Assembly: GCA_043798715.1 (NCBI GenBank)
Contig: JAZDOK010000055.1
Location: forward strand, 1 to 19,467
DNA: 19,467 nucleotides
Origin: JAZDOK01 sp043798715
Lineage (GTDB): Bacteria > Vulcanimicrobiota > JAZDOK01
Direction: 5' to 3'
Shown: in pieces, positions 18,547 through 19,467 of the stretch
How the letters are laid out: each line of letters begins with the position of its first letter
Numbering within the stretch: the stretch's first letter is position 1
The notes under the pieces: model-generated
Told to the model about the DNA's origin: nothing
Databases searched by the model: none
Seen by the model: only the letters and a program-made list of their open reading frames with translations
Position numbers and translations under genes: made by a program

Positions 18547-19467
18547 ATGGATGATTGGCGCACTTGGCTGGGGATTGGGAAGTTAAAACGAGGCAACGGA
18601 GGTGATAACGGGCGGGATGAAGTTCCGTCTTATCGCGTTTCGCTCTCTTCCCATACACATGCAGCCGACCTCTCTCCTTTGCCGAAAAAACTCCGGAAGA
18701 ATGGAGAAAAAGCGGCGGCGACCAGGTGGCTGCTCAGCGAACCTGAATTTTCCGGTCTTGAAGTGCACCTCTCTCCTTCTCTCACTCAGAAACTGAGCGA
18801 GAGGGAAAACGGTCATGAAGTTTCAGATAAAGGCCTCTCAAAAGTTTTAGCTTCCGCCATTGGCTTTGTCGTCGGCGGATTCGGGCTTCTGGGGAATGCG
18901 GGCGAAAAACCCCAAGTTCCTTCCATGTTTTCTTTCAGCAACACCCCTCAGACACCTTCCTTTAATCTTCTGGCCCTTGAAACCGCCGGCAATTTGAACA
19001 CGGAGAGCAGCCTGGCTGCGGCCACTGAATGTCCTCTGCGTCTGGCCTCCTTCCAGGGGCGGGATAAAGTCGCGGTGACCGATTGTCCCTGGCCCACCCA
19101 CTGGAACTGGAACTGGACCTGGGGTGCGCAATGGGGCTGGGGTGCGCAATGGGGCTGGGGTGCTTCCTGGGGTTGGGGTGCTCAATGGGGCTGGGCCGCG
19201 CAATGGGGCTGGTCCTCAACGTGGTGGGGCTGGGCCGCGCAATGGGGCTGGGGTGCTCAATGGGGCTGGGGTGCCCAATGGGGCTGGGGTACGCAATGGC
19301 TCTGGGCCGCTCAATGGGGCTGGGCCGCGCAATGGAGCTGGGGTACGCAATGGGGCTGGGCCGCGCAATGGGGCTGGGCCGCACAATCGATATGGGCCAC
19401 GCAATGGGGCTGGGCCGCGCACTGGGGCTGGGGTGCGCAATGGTCCTGGGGTACGCAATGGGGCTGG
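18547..19467 (+). CDS. Membrane-anchored protein with Trp-rich hexapeptide repeats, partial (3' end beyond window)
   Basis: The frame opens with ATG at 18547 directly after the preceding stop and is still open after 307 codons at the window end. Residues 1-98 are hydrophilic and charged (starting MDDWRTWLGIGKLKRGNG). Residues about 100-118 (VLASAIGFVVGGFGLLGNA) form one Gly-rich hydrophobic helix. Residues 119-180 form a linker with the protein's only visible cysteines, Cys162 and Cys180. From Trp182 the protein becomes WPTHWNWNW and then, from residue 190, about 20 copies of the hexapeptide W-x-W-[G/A]-[A/T]-Q. 43 of residues 182-307 are Trp and nearly all others are Gly, Ala, Gln, Thr or Ser. 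No known family comes to mind. The N-in topology would put the repeats outside the cytoplasm. Linkage to two SPASM proteins suggests a ribosomally made substrate for Trp modification or crosslinking; a structural surface protein is the alternative. Confidence 0.8.
   Translation, partial: MDDWRTWLGIGKLKRGNGGDNGRDEVPSYRVSLSSHTHAADLSPLPKKLRKNGEKAAATRWLLSEPEFSGLEVHLSPSLTQKLSERENGHEVSDKGLSKVLASAIGFVVGGFGLLGNAGEKPQVPSMFSFSNTPQTPSFNLLALETAGNLNTESSLAAATECPLRLASFQGRDKVAVTDCPWPTHWNWNWTWGAQWGWGAQWGWGASWGWGAQWGWAAQWGWSSTWWGWAAQWGWGAQWGWGAQWGWGTQWLWAAQWGWAAQWSWGTQWGWAAQWGWAAQSIWATQWGWAAHWGWGAQWSWGTQWGW
19114..19467 (+). repeat. 18-bp tandem coding repeat (W-x-W-[G/A]-[A/T]-Q array)
   Basis: About 19.5 units run in register from 19114 to the window end, with one extra TGG codon at 19222-19224 after a divergent unit (WGWSST). 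Most units are TGG GGC TGG followed by GGT or GCC, then GCN or ACG, then CAA. Outlying units are WTWGAQ (19114), WGWGAS (19150), WLWAAQ (19297), SIWATQ (19387), WGWAAH (19405) and WSWGTQ (19333, 19441). The array is cut by the window end, so its true length is unknown. Confidence 0.95.

Noticed and set aside
18962..19458. Pro-rich minus-strand reading frames with repeats of the type RPSPIA and GPAPLRTPAP
   Set aside because: They are the complement of the Trp-codon array read in two other frames. They lack a Shine-Dalgarno, and the array simply contains no stop codons on that strand. The plus-strand frame continues from a coupled ATG and has a sensible N-terminal part.
19114..19467. CRISPR array or non-coding satellite
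   Set aside because: Units are 18 bp with no spacers, remain in frame with an upstream ATG, and vary mostly at synonymous or conservative positions, so this is a coding repeat.

Overview
The window carries three blocks of bacterial genes. Coding density is high, base composition is moderately GC-rich, starts are preceded by Shine-Dalgarno sequences, and promoters look like sigma70 promoters. A c-di-AMP riboswitch, a B12-dependent mutase-like enzyme, a molybdenum hydroxylase and SPASM-domain proteins together suggest an anaerobic or facultative, deep-branching or Desulfobacterota/Acidobacteriota-like bacterium. No marker gene here settles the taxonomy. I see no rRNA, tRNA, CRISPR array or intact mobile element.

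Left edge (1-1556): the 5' part of a NuoL/MrpA-family proton-pumping membrane subunit runs off the left edge on the minus strand behind a clear promoter. A 331-base gap follows, then a plus-strand HAD phosphatase whose 3' end overlaps the convergent gene.

Block A (9332 down to 1540, minus strand): a strong promoter, a ydaO/yuaA-type c-di-AMP riboswitch and an intrinsic terminator precede eight tightly packed genes. In order they encode an asparagine-synthetase-like enzyme that lacks the glutaminase cysteine, an opine/octopine-type dehydrogenase, a B12-binding glutamate-mutase-like protein, an ArsB/NhaD-type ion transporter, a twin-CBS protein, a DUF4342 protein, a zinc-ribbon/bacterial-PH membrane protein and a phosphoglycolate-phosphatase-like HAD enzyme. 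The first three genes overlap at their start and stop codons and look like a small-molecule pathway of amide formation, reductive imine coupling and carbon-skeleton rearrangement. Given the c-di-AMP control, I infer a possible undescribed osmolyte or opine-type metabolite.

Middle (9414-14872, plus strand): a UPF0316/DUF2179 membrane protein and a DUF389 membrane protein, then a two-gene molybdenum hydroxylase. The latter has a FAD subunit and a fused 2Fe-2S plus molybdopterin subunit with XdhD/YgfN-like architecture.

Block B (14905-19467, plus strand): behind a near-consensus promoter lie two SPASM-domain proteins that have lost the radical-SAM CxxxCxxC motif but keep SPASM cysteines and PqqD/RRE-like modules. 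They are followed by a single-pass membrane protein and, abutting it, a membrane-anchored protein whose C-terminal part is about 20 copies of a hexapeptide W-x-W-[G/A]-[A/T]-Q, still open at the window end. 43 of its last 126 residues are Trp. Two degenerate radical-SAM/SPASM partners next to an extremely Trp-rich repeat protein suggest an undescribed peptide- or protein-modification system, and this is the most unusual part of the window.
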